Below the pieces are notes generated by a model. That model saw nothing but the letters and a program-made list of their open reading frames with translations, was not told the origin of the DNA and did no database searches. A DNA stretch of 11,286 nt from Candidatus Solibacter sp. Lineage in GTDB: Bacteria > Acidobacteriota > Terriglobia > Bryobacterales > Bryobacteraceae. A program made the position numbers and the translations under genes. The stretch is taken from NCBI GenBank assembly GCA_017883355.1, contig JADGNS010000056.1, positions 1 to 11,286 on the forward strand. Reading direction: 5' to 3'. Within the stretch, counting starts at the first letter, position 1, and each line of letters starts with the position of its first letter. Shown one piece after another: positions 1-5,221 of this stretch.

Positions 1-872
1 TGTTCCTTGGGGGTGGCCAGGTAGCCGACGATCAGATCCTTCTGTACCTGGTTGACCACGATCTCGTACGGCTGCTTCGCCTTGCTGGAGTAGAACTGCA
101 ACGGCTCGTTGACGTTCTTATCCTTCTTTTCCGTCAGCTTGTCGTCGGCCATCACTTCGACGGTGTACTTGTTCTTCTTCGCGTCGGTGCTTTTCAGCTT
201 GAGCGTGATATCGCCGACACGCTGGGGCACTTTGGTTTTGCCGAGTTTGAACTCGAAGTAGTTGCGTTCGCCGAGGCGCCGGAGAGCCTGCAACTCCTGC
301 GCGTTGGTGGCGATCAGGCCGCTCTGCACGCCCATATCGCCGCGCGCGCTCTTCAGATCGGCGATGGTCTTCTGCAGTTCCGCCTGGGTGGCCGTAACCT
401 GGGTCTTGACGCCGCCTACGTCGGTTGAGACATCGGCAATCTTGGCGTTGGCCGTGTTGGCCGCGGTCTTGACTTCGCTGATCTCGCTAGAGACCTGCTG
501 CTGGACTTTGGCCTCTTCGGCCTGAATCTGACGCGCCAACTGGTCGGCGTGCGCCTGGGATTCGCTCTTGGCCTGGCTGGAGAGCGAGCGCGCTTCGTCG
601 TGGAGTCTGACGCGCGTGGCTTCCAGGTCCGATTTCATGGTCTCCAAATGCCGCAATTGGGAAGCGGACGTCACCGAAGACGCGTCCCGCAGGTTGCTCA
701 ATTCGGTCGAGAGGGATTCGCGAACCTTGGAAACGTCGGTGCGCAGGTGGTCGATCTGCACGTAGAGGTAGATGTTGGCCGCGATCAGCGCGATCAGGGC
801 TCCGGCGACGAGCGCGACGAGCAGGCCCGAGCTCCTGGGCTGCGGCTCTTGATAGGTCGGTGTTGGACTCAC
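1..872 (-). CDS. Membrane-anchored coiled-coil protein of unknown function (C-terminus cut by window edge)
   Basis: An open frame of 290 codons runs from a GTG at 872 off the left edge without a stop. The start is chosen because AAAGGAG (882-888) lies 9 nt upstream and a TATAAT box sits further up. The predicted protein has a short Pro-rich cytoplasmic N-terminus, one transmembrane helix (about residues 17-38, Leu/Ala/Ile-rich), and a long Ala/Gln/Glu/Ser coiled coil (about 40-200, with repeated short heptad-like stretches such as LEATRVRLHDEARSL). A Lys-rich, probably beta-strand domain follows from about 204 (starts YFEFKLGKTKVPQRVGDITL). A type II membrane anchor with a periplasmic coiled coil is inferred. 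I do not recognise a named family. It lies downstream of the ribonuclease gene on the same strand but has its own apparent promoter. The frame is clean over its whole length, and the overlapping frames look like shadows. Confidence 0.8.
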   Translation of the reverse strand, partial: MSPTPTYQEPQPRSSGLLVALVAGALIALIAANIYLYVQIDHLRTDVSKVRESLSTELSNLRDASSVTSASQLRHLETMKSDLEATRVRLHDEARSLSSQAKSESQAHADQLARQIQAEEAKVQQQVSSEISEVKTAANTANAKIADVSTDVGGVKTQVTATQAELQKTIADLKSARGDMGVQSGLIATNAQELQALRRLGERNYFEFKLGKTKVPQRVGDITLKLKSTDAKKNKYTVEVMADDKLTEKKDKNVNEPLQFYSSKAKQPYEIVVNQVQKDLIVGYLATPKE

Positions 873-899
873 GAATCAATACTCCTTTAGCTTCCTTAC

Positions 900-905
900 A
901 TTATA
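900..905 (-). promoter_or_regulatory. Consensus -10 box for the coiled-coil gene
   Basis: On the minus strand the hexamer is TATAAT, a perfect sigma70 -10. It is 27 nt upstream of the GTG at 872, giving an inferred leader of about 20 nt that contains the AAAGGAG ribosome binding site. No good -35 hexamer is found 16-18 bp upstream. That space is occupied by the 912-925 palindrome, so an activator or repressor may act here. Confidence 0.55.
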
Positions 906-911
906 GATGGC

Positions 912-925
912 AACGGGTACCCGTT
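912..925. promoter_or_regulatory. Perfect 14-bp palindrome, candidate operator
   Basis: AACGGGTACCCGTT equals its own reverse complement over all 14 bases. It lies between the stop codon of the ribonuclease gene (936) and the TATAAT box at 900-905. It covers the spacer and the edge of the -35 region of the coiled-coil gene's promoter, a usual place for a dimeric regulator to bind. It lacks a loop and a T-run, so it is not a typical intrinsic terminator. The binding protein is unknown. Confidence 0.45.
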
Positions 926-935
926 CGGTTTCAAC

Positions 936-2360
936 TTATGTGAGATCGAAGCTCTGGCCGGGCGCCGGGCAAACCGCTTCCAGGCCGTAGTGCGTGTGCA
1001 GTAATTTGGCCAGGGTCTCGGATTGGCTGGGCTCACCGTGCACCAGAAACACCTTGCGCAGGGTGCCCACCATGGGTTTGATCCATTCCAGGAGTTCGCT
1101 CTGGTCGGCGTGGCCGCTGAGTTCGTCGAGGCTGGAGATTTCGGCGCGCACGCGCATGGGTTCGCCGAAGATGCGCACCTCCGGCCACTTCTCCACCAGT
1201 TTGCGGCCCAGCGTATCCTGCGCCATAAATCCGGTGATCAACACGGTGTTGCGCGGATCTTCGATGTTGTTGCGCAGGTGGTGCAGGATGCGTCCCTGTT
1301 CGCACATACCCGAGGCCGAGATGACCACAAAAGGCCCGTGGAGATCGTTGAGCTTCTTGGAATCGGCTGCCTCGCGGATGTATTGCAGGCGTTTGAAGCC
1401 GAACGGGTCCTCGCCGTTATCCAGGTACTGGCGGGTTTCGGCGTCGAAGCACTCGGGGTGATCGCGATGCACCTGGGTCACGTTGAGGGCCAGCGGGCTG
1501 TCCACGAAGAGAGGGATGTTGGGAATGCGCTTTTCGTTGAAGAGCTGGTGGAGCAGCAGGACGAGCTGCTGGGTGCGGCCCACGGCGAAGGCGGGCACGA
1601 TGATGCGTCCGCCGCGGCGGGCGGTGCGGTTGACCACGTCGGCCAGCTTATTGACGACGTGCTCGACGTGCTTGTGAAGGCGGCCGCCGTAGGTGCTCTC
1701 CATGATCAGGTAGTCGGCCGGCGGCATCTTCTCGGGATCGCGAATGATGGGCAGGTTGGGCCGGCCCACGTCGCCGGAGTAGGTCAGGCGCAGCGGCGCG
1801 GCGCCCGATGTATCATTCATCACAATGCAGGAAGAGCCAAGAATGTGACCGGCGTCGTAAGCTTCATAGCGCAGCGTGGCGGAGAGTTGGAGAGGCTCGT
1901 GATAGGGCACCGGGCGGAATAACGGGAGCGTGCGTTCGGCATCCGCCGTAGTGTAGAGCGGCACCACGACGCCGTTGCTGTCCTCCTTGCGGGCCTGGCC
2001 GGCGGCCTTGCGCTTTTCCAGACGTTTGTTGAGGAACTCGGCGTCCTTTTCCTGAATATGCGCGGTGTCGCGCAGCATCCAGTTGCACAGATCGATGGTG
2101 GCCGGAGTGGAGTAGATGGGGCCGGCGAAGCCGTTTTTCACCAAGGTAGGCAGGTTGCCGCTGTGATCGATGTGCGAGTGGGAGAGCACGACGGCGTCGA
2201 TCGAGCTGCCTGTGACGGGCTGCCGGCGATTCTTCAGGTCGGCGTCCTTGCGGCGGCCCTGATAGAGCCCGCAATCCAACAGGTATCGTTGACCGCCGCT
2301 TTCCAACAGATGCATGGAGCCGGTGACGGTGCCTGCCGCGCCCCAGAATGTGAGCTTCAT
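936..2360 (-). CDS. Beta-CASP metallo-beta-lactamase-fold ribonuclease (YSH1/CPSF-73-like, COG1236 type)
   Basis: This is a 474-residue protein, the usual size for bacterial beta-CASP RNases, which are zinc-dependent and process or degrade RNA in the cytoplasm. Visible landmarks, numbered from the chosen start, are the fold opening MKLTFWGAAGTVTGS, the metal-binding HSHIDH motif (61-66), GHILGSS (171-177) and SGDVGR (195-200, with the metal-binding Asp). The beta-CASP part follows with ESTYGG (221-226), PAFAVGRTQQ (256-265) and SASGMCEQGR (348-357). The C-terminal RMMBL part has SGHAD (415-419) and HGEP (441-444). All expected metal ligands appear present. The frame stays open up to 2420, but homologues begin near MKLTF, so ATG 2360 is preferred; ATG 2369 is the alternative. 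No convincing Shine-Dalgarno precedes either. It is divergent from padR with about 130 bp between them. The exact RNA target cannot be read from sequence. Confidence 0.93.
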   Translation of the reverse strand: MKLTFWGAAGTVTGSMHLLESGGQRYLLDCGLYQGRRKDADLKNRRQPVTGSSIDAVVLSHSHIDHSGNLPTLVKNGFAGPIYSTPATIDLCNWMLRDTAHIQEKDAEFLNKRLEKRKAAGQARKEDSNGVVVPLYTTADAERTLPLFRPVPYHEPLQLSATLRYEAYDAGHILGSSCIVMNDTSGAAPLRLTYSGDVGRPNLPIIRDPEKMPPADYLIMESTYGGRLHKHVEHVVNKLADVVNRTARRGGRIIVPAFAVGRTQQLVLLLHQLFNEKRIPNIPLFVDSPLALNVTQVHRDHPECFDAETRQYLDNGEDPFGFKRLQYIREAADSKKLNDLHGPFVVISASGMCEQGRILHHLRNNIEDPRNTVLITGFMAQDTLGRKLVEKWPEVRIFGEPMRVRAEISSLDELSGHADQSELLEWIKPMVGTLRKVFLVHGEPSQSETLAKLLHTHYGLEAVCPAPGQSFDLT

Positions 2361-2440
2361 CAGGGCCATGGTAGCATCGCGAACGGCGGGACGCGTCCGG
2401 GCTGCGAAGCGGATGCACAAGGCGGAGCCTCATGCCAGGC

Positions 2441-2469
2441 TTGACAGCGGGGCTATTACGTCGTACGAT
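2441..2469 (+). promoter_or_regulatory. Sigma70-type promoter of the padR operon
   Basis: TTGACA (2441-2446) is a perfect -35. It is followed after exactly 17 bp by TACGAT (2464-2469), a 4/6 match to the -10. The predicted transcription start is near 2476, leaving a leader of about 15 nt before the ATG at 2491. No Shine-Dalgarno is visible in that leader. Confidence 0.6.
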
Positions 2470-2484
2470 ACTACGCGAGACGTA
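2457..2484. promoter_or_regulatory. Candidate PadR operator
   Basis: An inverted repeat TACGTC (2457-2462) / GACGTA (2479-2484) brackets the -10 and the predicted start site. A second perfect 8-bp palindrome, TCGTACGA (2461-2468), lies on the -10 itself. PadR proteins commonly repress their own promoters by binding dyads at this position. The assignment is by position and symmetry only; the sequence is not the well-known ATGT-N8-ACAT type. Confidence 0.4.
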
Positions 2485-2490
2485 TTAGCT

Positions 2491-2778
2491 ATGTCCGATC
2501 CCACTGTACTTGTACTGGCCAGCTTGGCCGAGGGCGAAAAGCACGGCTACGCCATGATGGAAGACATCCAGCGCTTTGCCGGGGTGCGGTTGGGCCCCGG
2601 GACGCTCTACGGAGCGATCACGCGGCTGGAAGAACGCGGGTGGATTCGCGCGCTGGAATCGGGCGACCGGCGGCGTCCTTACGCCATCACCGGGGCCGGA
2701 AAGCAATACCTGGAAGAACAACTGACGACGCTGGACCAGGTGGTCAAAACGGCCATGCGGAGGCTGAGACCCGCATGA
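2491..2778 (+). CDS. PadR-family transcriptional regulator
   Basis: This is a 95-residue protein that is almost entirely a PadR winged helix. Helix alpha-1 lies at about 3-14 (DPTVLVLASLAE). The hallmark GEKHGYAMMEDI runs at 15-26, the recognition-helix region GPGTLYGAITRLEERGWI at 35-52, and the wing at 57-66 (GDRRRPYAIT). A single C-terminal helix follows (about 68-91) in place of the long dimerisation domain of larger PadRs, typical of the small subfamily. The start at 2491 is chosen because the PadR fold begins there and the promoter lies just upstream; the open frame extends further up without homology. Its stop overlaps the start of the next gene (ATGA, 2775-2778), so the two are translationally coupled. 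It probably represses its own operon, with an effector that is not evident. Confidence 0.93.
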   Translation: MSDPTVLVLASLAEGEKHGYAMMEDIQRFAGVRLGPGTLYGAITRLEERGWIRALESGDRRRPYAITGAGKQYLEEQLTTLDQVVKTAMRRLRPA

Positions 2779-4016
2779 AGACACTGGTGCGGTGGTCGGT
2801 GCGGCTCTACCCGGCGGCGTGGCGCGCGCGGTATGGAGCGGAGATGGAAGCGTTGCTGGAGGATGTGAGTCCGGCCGGCGGGGATTTGTGGGACGTCGTG
2901 CGGGGAGGGCTATTTATGCAGATGGCGAATTTGAGCTTCTGGAAGATTCTGACGGGATGCACGCTGGCCGGGGTACTGGCGGCGGGGATCTGGTCGGCGA
3001 CGCTGCCGAAGCGATATGTTTCCAAGGCCGTCGTGCGCGTGGGTGGAGATCCGCCGTCGCTCAACCGCCTGCAAGCCGCACAGATGGCCACCCTCAGCCG
3101 GGCGTCGTTAGCCGAGATCATCCGACGGCCGAACCTGAACCTCTACTCCAGCGAGCGGAAGAAACTGCCCTTGGATGACGTGATTGAAGAGATGAGGACG
3201 CGGGATTTGCGGATCCGCCAGGTGGACGGCACGACTCTCGCCATGGAATTCGCCAGCGAGAATCCGGGAACGGCGCAGGCGACAGTTCGGGCCCTGGTAG
3301 GCAGGCTGATGGAGCTGAACGCAGCGGGCGGAGGAGCCGCCCCTATGGCGGTGGTGCGCCCCGCCTCGCTGCCGCCGCGGCCCGAGGGCCCCGACCGCCG
3401 GCGCGTGATGGGCAGCGGTCTGGGCGCGGGCCTGGTGTTGGGGCTGGTTTGCGGAGCGATCTGGTCGCTCAGGCGGCGGAAGGAGCGGTGGAACCTCGGG
3501 CGGATCGCCGGCTTTGCGGTGGCGGGAATGGCGCTGGGAGTCATGGTCGCGTTGCTGATTCCGAGTGAATTTGTTTCGACAGCGGTGTTACGGACAGCGG
3601 ACGGAAGCAAGTTGCAGTCTGCCGTGGCACAAGCGCTGAGTGACGACTCTCTGGCGGCGATCATCCGCCAGGAGGGTCTCTTCTCAAGGGAACTCCGGCG
3701 GAACGGAATGAGCGAGGTGACGGGTAAGATGCGCAGCCAGTTCATCAGCGTGCAGGTAGCGCCCGCAGGGCCGGCCGCCGCCCTTACCGTCAGCTTCCGC
3801 TACTCGGATCGCCAGGCTGCACAACGGGTGACGCGGGAACTGGTGAAGCGGCTCGTGGGACCGCAGACCGGCAATGAAGTGGTAGACGCCGCCAGCAATC
3901 CGTGGGCGCCGATCTATCCCAATCGCATGCTGATTGCGATACTTGGAACCGTGCTGGGCATTCTGCTGGGCCTCGGGGCATCGCGTTTCCGGCGGCCGAA
4001 GCTGGCCACGGCCTGA
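2775..4016 (+). CDS. PadR-coupled membrane protein with two tandem Wzz-like (chain-length-determinant) units
   Basis: This is a 413-residue inner-membrane protein. Residues 1-31 form an amphipathic segment with the motif RLYPAAWRARYGAEMEALLED, of a kind seen next to PadR regulators in soil bacteria. Four hydrophobic helices follow at about 57-78, 212-231, 243-263 and 384-402. The two halves align by eye: YVSKAVVRV (81-89) with FVSTAVLRT (266-274); SLAEIIRR (111-118) with SLAAIIRQ (292-299); and a proline-containing stretch before each second helix (about 192-208 and 369-383). Each half therefore has the Wzz order: helix, 'yxSxAvvrv' strand, periplasmic alpha/beta domain, Pro-rich segment, helix. 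Wzz-type co-polymerases control polysaccharide chain length, but one unit per chain is normal. No cytoplasmic kinase domain is present and no glycan genes are nearby. A role in glycan export is a guess; an envelope sensor controlled by PadR is equally possible. The start is fixed by the ATGA overlap with padR. Confidence 0.82.
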   Translation: MKTLVRWSVRLYPAAWRARYGAEMEALLEDVSPAGGDLWDVVRGGLFMQMANLSFWKILTGCTLAGVLAAGIWSATLPKRYVSKAVVRVGGDPPSLNRLQAAQMATLSRASLAEIIRRPNLNLYSSERKKLPLDDVIEEMRTRDLRIRQVDGTTLAMEFASENPGTAQATVRALVGRLMELNAAGGGAAPMAVVRPASLPPRPEGPDRRRVMGSGLGAGLVLGLVCGAIWSLRRRKERWNLGRIAGFAVAGMALGVMVALLIPSEFVSTAVLRTADGSKLQSAVAQALSDDSLAAIIRQEGLFSRELRRNGMSEVTGKMRSQFISVQVAPAGPAAALTVSFRYSDRQAAQRVTRELVKRLVGPQTGNEVVDAASNPWAPIYPNRMLIAILGTVLGILLGLGASRFRRPKLATA

Positions 4017-4040
4017 GGTAGTGAAGGTGACGGGGGGAAT

Positions 4041-4116
4041 TGGTGGACGACGGGGGGATCGAACCCCCGACCTCTGCATTGCGAACGCAGCGCTCTCCCA
4101 GCTGAGCTAGTCGCCC
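4041..4116 (-). tRNA. tRNA-Ala (anticodon CGC)
   Basis: Read on the minus strand this is a full 76-nt cloverleaf with encoded CCA (4041-4043) and discriminator A (4044). The acceptor stem GGGCGAC pairs with GTCGTCC and contains a G3:U70 wobble, the classic alanine identity element. The D-arm is GCTC/GAGC. The anticodon stem is CTGCG/TGCAG with loop TTCGCAA, so the anticodon is CGC, reading GCG codons. The variable loop is AGGTC, and the T-arm is GGGGG-TTCGATC-CCCCC. GCG is a plausible major Ala codon in this GC-rich DNA. No T-rich terminator is visible downstream. Confidence 0.97.
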
Positions 4117-4130
4117 ACTTCCGCCGGTCC

Positions 4131-4160
4131 ATTACAATATAGCAGATGGCAGGGCTTCAA
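4131..4160 (-). promoter_or_regulatory. Candidate promoter of the tRNA-Ala gene
   Basis: On the minus strand TTGAAG (4155-4160) and TGTAAT (4131-4136, 5/6 to consensus) are 18 bp apart. The -10 ends 14 nt before the first tRNA base at 4116, as expected for a short leader removed by RNase P. The -35 lies inside the first codons of the divergent methyltransferase. Confidence 0.4.
4133..4138 (+). promoter_or_regulatory. Candidate -10 of the methyltransferase gene (leaderless start)
   Basis: TACAAT (5/6 to TATAAT) ends 7 nt before the ATG at 4146. Transcription would therefore begin at or next to the A of the start codon. No Shine-Dalgarno precedes the gene, which fits a leaderless mRNA. It overlaps the divergent tRNA -10, so the two promoters probably share or compete for polymerase. 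Confidence 0.4.
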
Positions 4161-4853
4161 ATCACCAAACAACTGATGCGCATGCGCCGCGACTGGGAGC
4201 GGCGGGCGCGGGAAAATGCCCGCCATTATGTGGCGACGGGGCAACCCGATTGGACGGACGAGGAATTCTTCCGATCGGGGCAGGTGGAAATGGAGGAGGC
4301 GATCTTGACCGACCTGGAGAATGTGTGCCAGGGACGGGACCCGAAGGAGATGCGGGTGCTGGAGATCGGATGTGGCGCGGGGCGGGTGACGCGGGCTTTG
4401 GCAGGTTTTTTCGGGGAAGTTTGGGCAGTGGATATCAGCCGGGAGATGGTGCGGCAGGCGCGCGCGGCGGTTGCCGGGTTTCCCAAGGCGCACGTGATCC
4501 GGAACAACGGTAAGGATCTTTCGGCGGTGGCGCCGCATTGGTGGGGGCGCTGGGGAATCGGGCGGCGGTTGGAGTTCGATTTCGCGTTTTCGGTGATCGT
4601 GTTCCAGCACATTCCGAGCCGGGAGATCATCGAGAATTATGTCCGCGAAGTCCACCGGGTGCTGCGCCCGGGAGGGCTGTTCAAGTTCCAGGTGCAGGGC
4701 TCACCGCTGGGCTGTGCGCCGGAACATAGCTGGGTAGGCGAGTGGTTCACGGAGCGGCAGGCTCGCGACATGGCGGAACGCTGTGGATTTGAATTGCGGT
4801 ATGAATACGGCGCGGGCGAGCAATATTATTGGTTGTGGTATTTCAAACGGTGA
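4146..4853 (+). CDS. Class I SAM-dependent methyltransferase, substrate unknown
   Basis: This is a 235-residue cytoplasmic protein with a Rossmann-type methyltransferase core. Motif I is VLEIGCGAGR (71-80, the S-adenosylmethionine glycine loop). The acidic residue at the end of strand beta-2 is in WAVDIS (93-98, Asp96). The beta-4 segment is FDFAFSVIVFQHIP (144-157), and the motif RVLRPGGLFKFQ (171-182) precedes beta-5. An unusual helical, charged N-terminal region of about 60 residues (rich in Arg/Glu and aromatics, RRDWERRARENARHYV) precedes the core. The C-terminus is aromatic (YYWLWYFKR). Such type-11/25-like domains act on small molecules, lipids or sugars, and none can be singled out here. 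ATG 4146 is chosen because a -10 box sits just upstream; ATGs at 4176 and 4182 are alternatives. The gene faces the next gene tail to tail. Confidence 0.9.
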   Translation: MAGLQITKQLMRMRRDWERRARENARHYVATGQPDWTDEEFFRSGQVEMEEAILTDLENVCQGRDPKEMRVLEIGCGAGRVTRALAGFFGEVWAVDISREMVRQARAAVAGFPKAHVIRNNGKDLSAVAPHWWGRWGIGRRLEFDFAFSVIVFQHIPSREIIENYVREVHRVLRPGGLFKFQVQGSPLGCAPEHSWVGEWFTERQARDMAERCGFELRYEYGAGEQYYWLWYFKR

Positions 4854-4884
4854 ATCTCCCGATATCCCGAGTAAACCAAGCGGC

Positions 4885-5130
4885 CTACTCCTTGGAGCCG
4901 GAAGGTTCATCCTTCCCGGGCTGCCGGCGGCCGGCCCAGTATTTGCGCATGCGCTCTGAAACCTCCTGACGTTCCTCGGTGTTCATCGACTTGCGGCCCC
5001 GGCGCTTGGCAGGCTTGGGCAGGTCGGGTAAGACCCCGGCGTTCCGTTGGAGTTCCTCCAGCGAGGCGATGACACGCTCCAACTTCTCCTTTTCTGCGTA
5101 CAACTCCTGAATCGCTTTGTATAAATCCAT
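4885..5130 (-). CDS. Small basic coiled-coil protein (RRGRKSM motif), unknown function
   Basis: This is an 80-residue, highly charged protein. Residues 1-28 (MDLYKAIQELYAEKEKLERV and on) form a clear amphipathic coiled coil. A proline-containing linker follows (VLPDLPKPAK), then a basic patch RRGRKSM (about 43-49), then a helix with ERQEVSERMRKYWAGRR (about 53-69), and a charged tail. I recall similar small proteins in acidobacteria and proteobacteria; the RGRK patch resembles a DNA minor-groove (AT-hook-like) element, so nucleic-acid binding by a dimer is inferred. ATG 5130 is chosen because the coiled coil starts there; an in-frame ATG at 5163 would add 11 residues reading through a palindrome. 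No strong Shine-Dalgarno is seen. It follows tatC on the same strand after 89 nt and may be co-transcribed. Confidence 0.72.
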   Translation of the reverse strand: MDLYKAIQELYAEKEKLERVIASLEELQRNAGVLPDLPKPAKRRGRKSMNTEERQEVSERMRKYWAGRRQPGKDEPSGSKE

Positions 5131-5149
5131 CGCGGCAAGGTATGAAGAC

Positions 5150-5186
5150 CAGGTGCCAGGCACCGTTGGTCACCTGATGTTACATC
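5150..5186. repeat. Cluster of overlapping short palindromes (REP-like)
   Basis: GGTGCC (5152-5157) and GGCACC (5159-5164) form a perfect 6-bp hairpin around one A. CAGGTG (5150-5155) can instead pair with CACCTG (5171-5176), and GACC (5147-5150) with GGTC (5168-5171), so alternative folds exist. GATGT-T-ACATC (5176-5186) is a further 11-base palindrome. The block lies in the gap between tatC and the small coiled-coil gene. It could be a dispersed REP-type element, an RNA stability or processing hairpin, or an operator. Confidence 0.5.
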
Positions 5187-5207
5187 GGATGCTTGCGAGA
5201 ATTCTAC

Positions 5208-5221
5208 AAAACGAGCGTTTT
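5208..5221 (-). terminator. AT-rich inverted repeat at the tatC stop, weak terminator candidate
   Basis: AAAACG (5208-5213) and CGTTTT (5216-5221) are perfect complements around a 2-base AG. They overlap the tatC stop codon (5220-5222). On the minus strand the transcript would form a short weak stem ending in U-rich sequence. The loop is too small for the full stem to form, so it may be fortuitous. Confidence 0.2.

Noticed and set aside
487..879. Minus-strand frame beginning TTG at 879
   Set aside because: It is out of frame with the long GTG-started coding sequence and is Arg/Pro-rich; the ribosome site and the membrane/coiled-coil pattern support GTG 872.
1023..1922. 299-codon open frame antisense to the ribonuclease gene
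   Set aside because: It mirrors a clearly conserved beta-CASP enzyme, has a composition typical of an antisense shadow in GC-rich DNA (many His, Val, Ala), and shows no recognisable domain.
4041..4116. tRNA-linked integration (att) site
   Set aside because: No integrase, no repeated copy of the tRNA 3' end, and ordinary genes on both sides.
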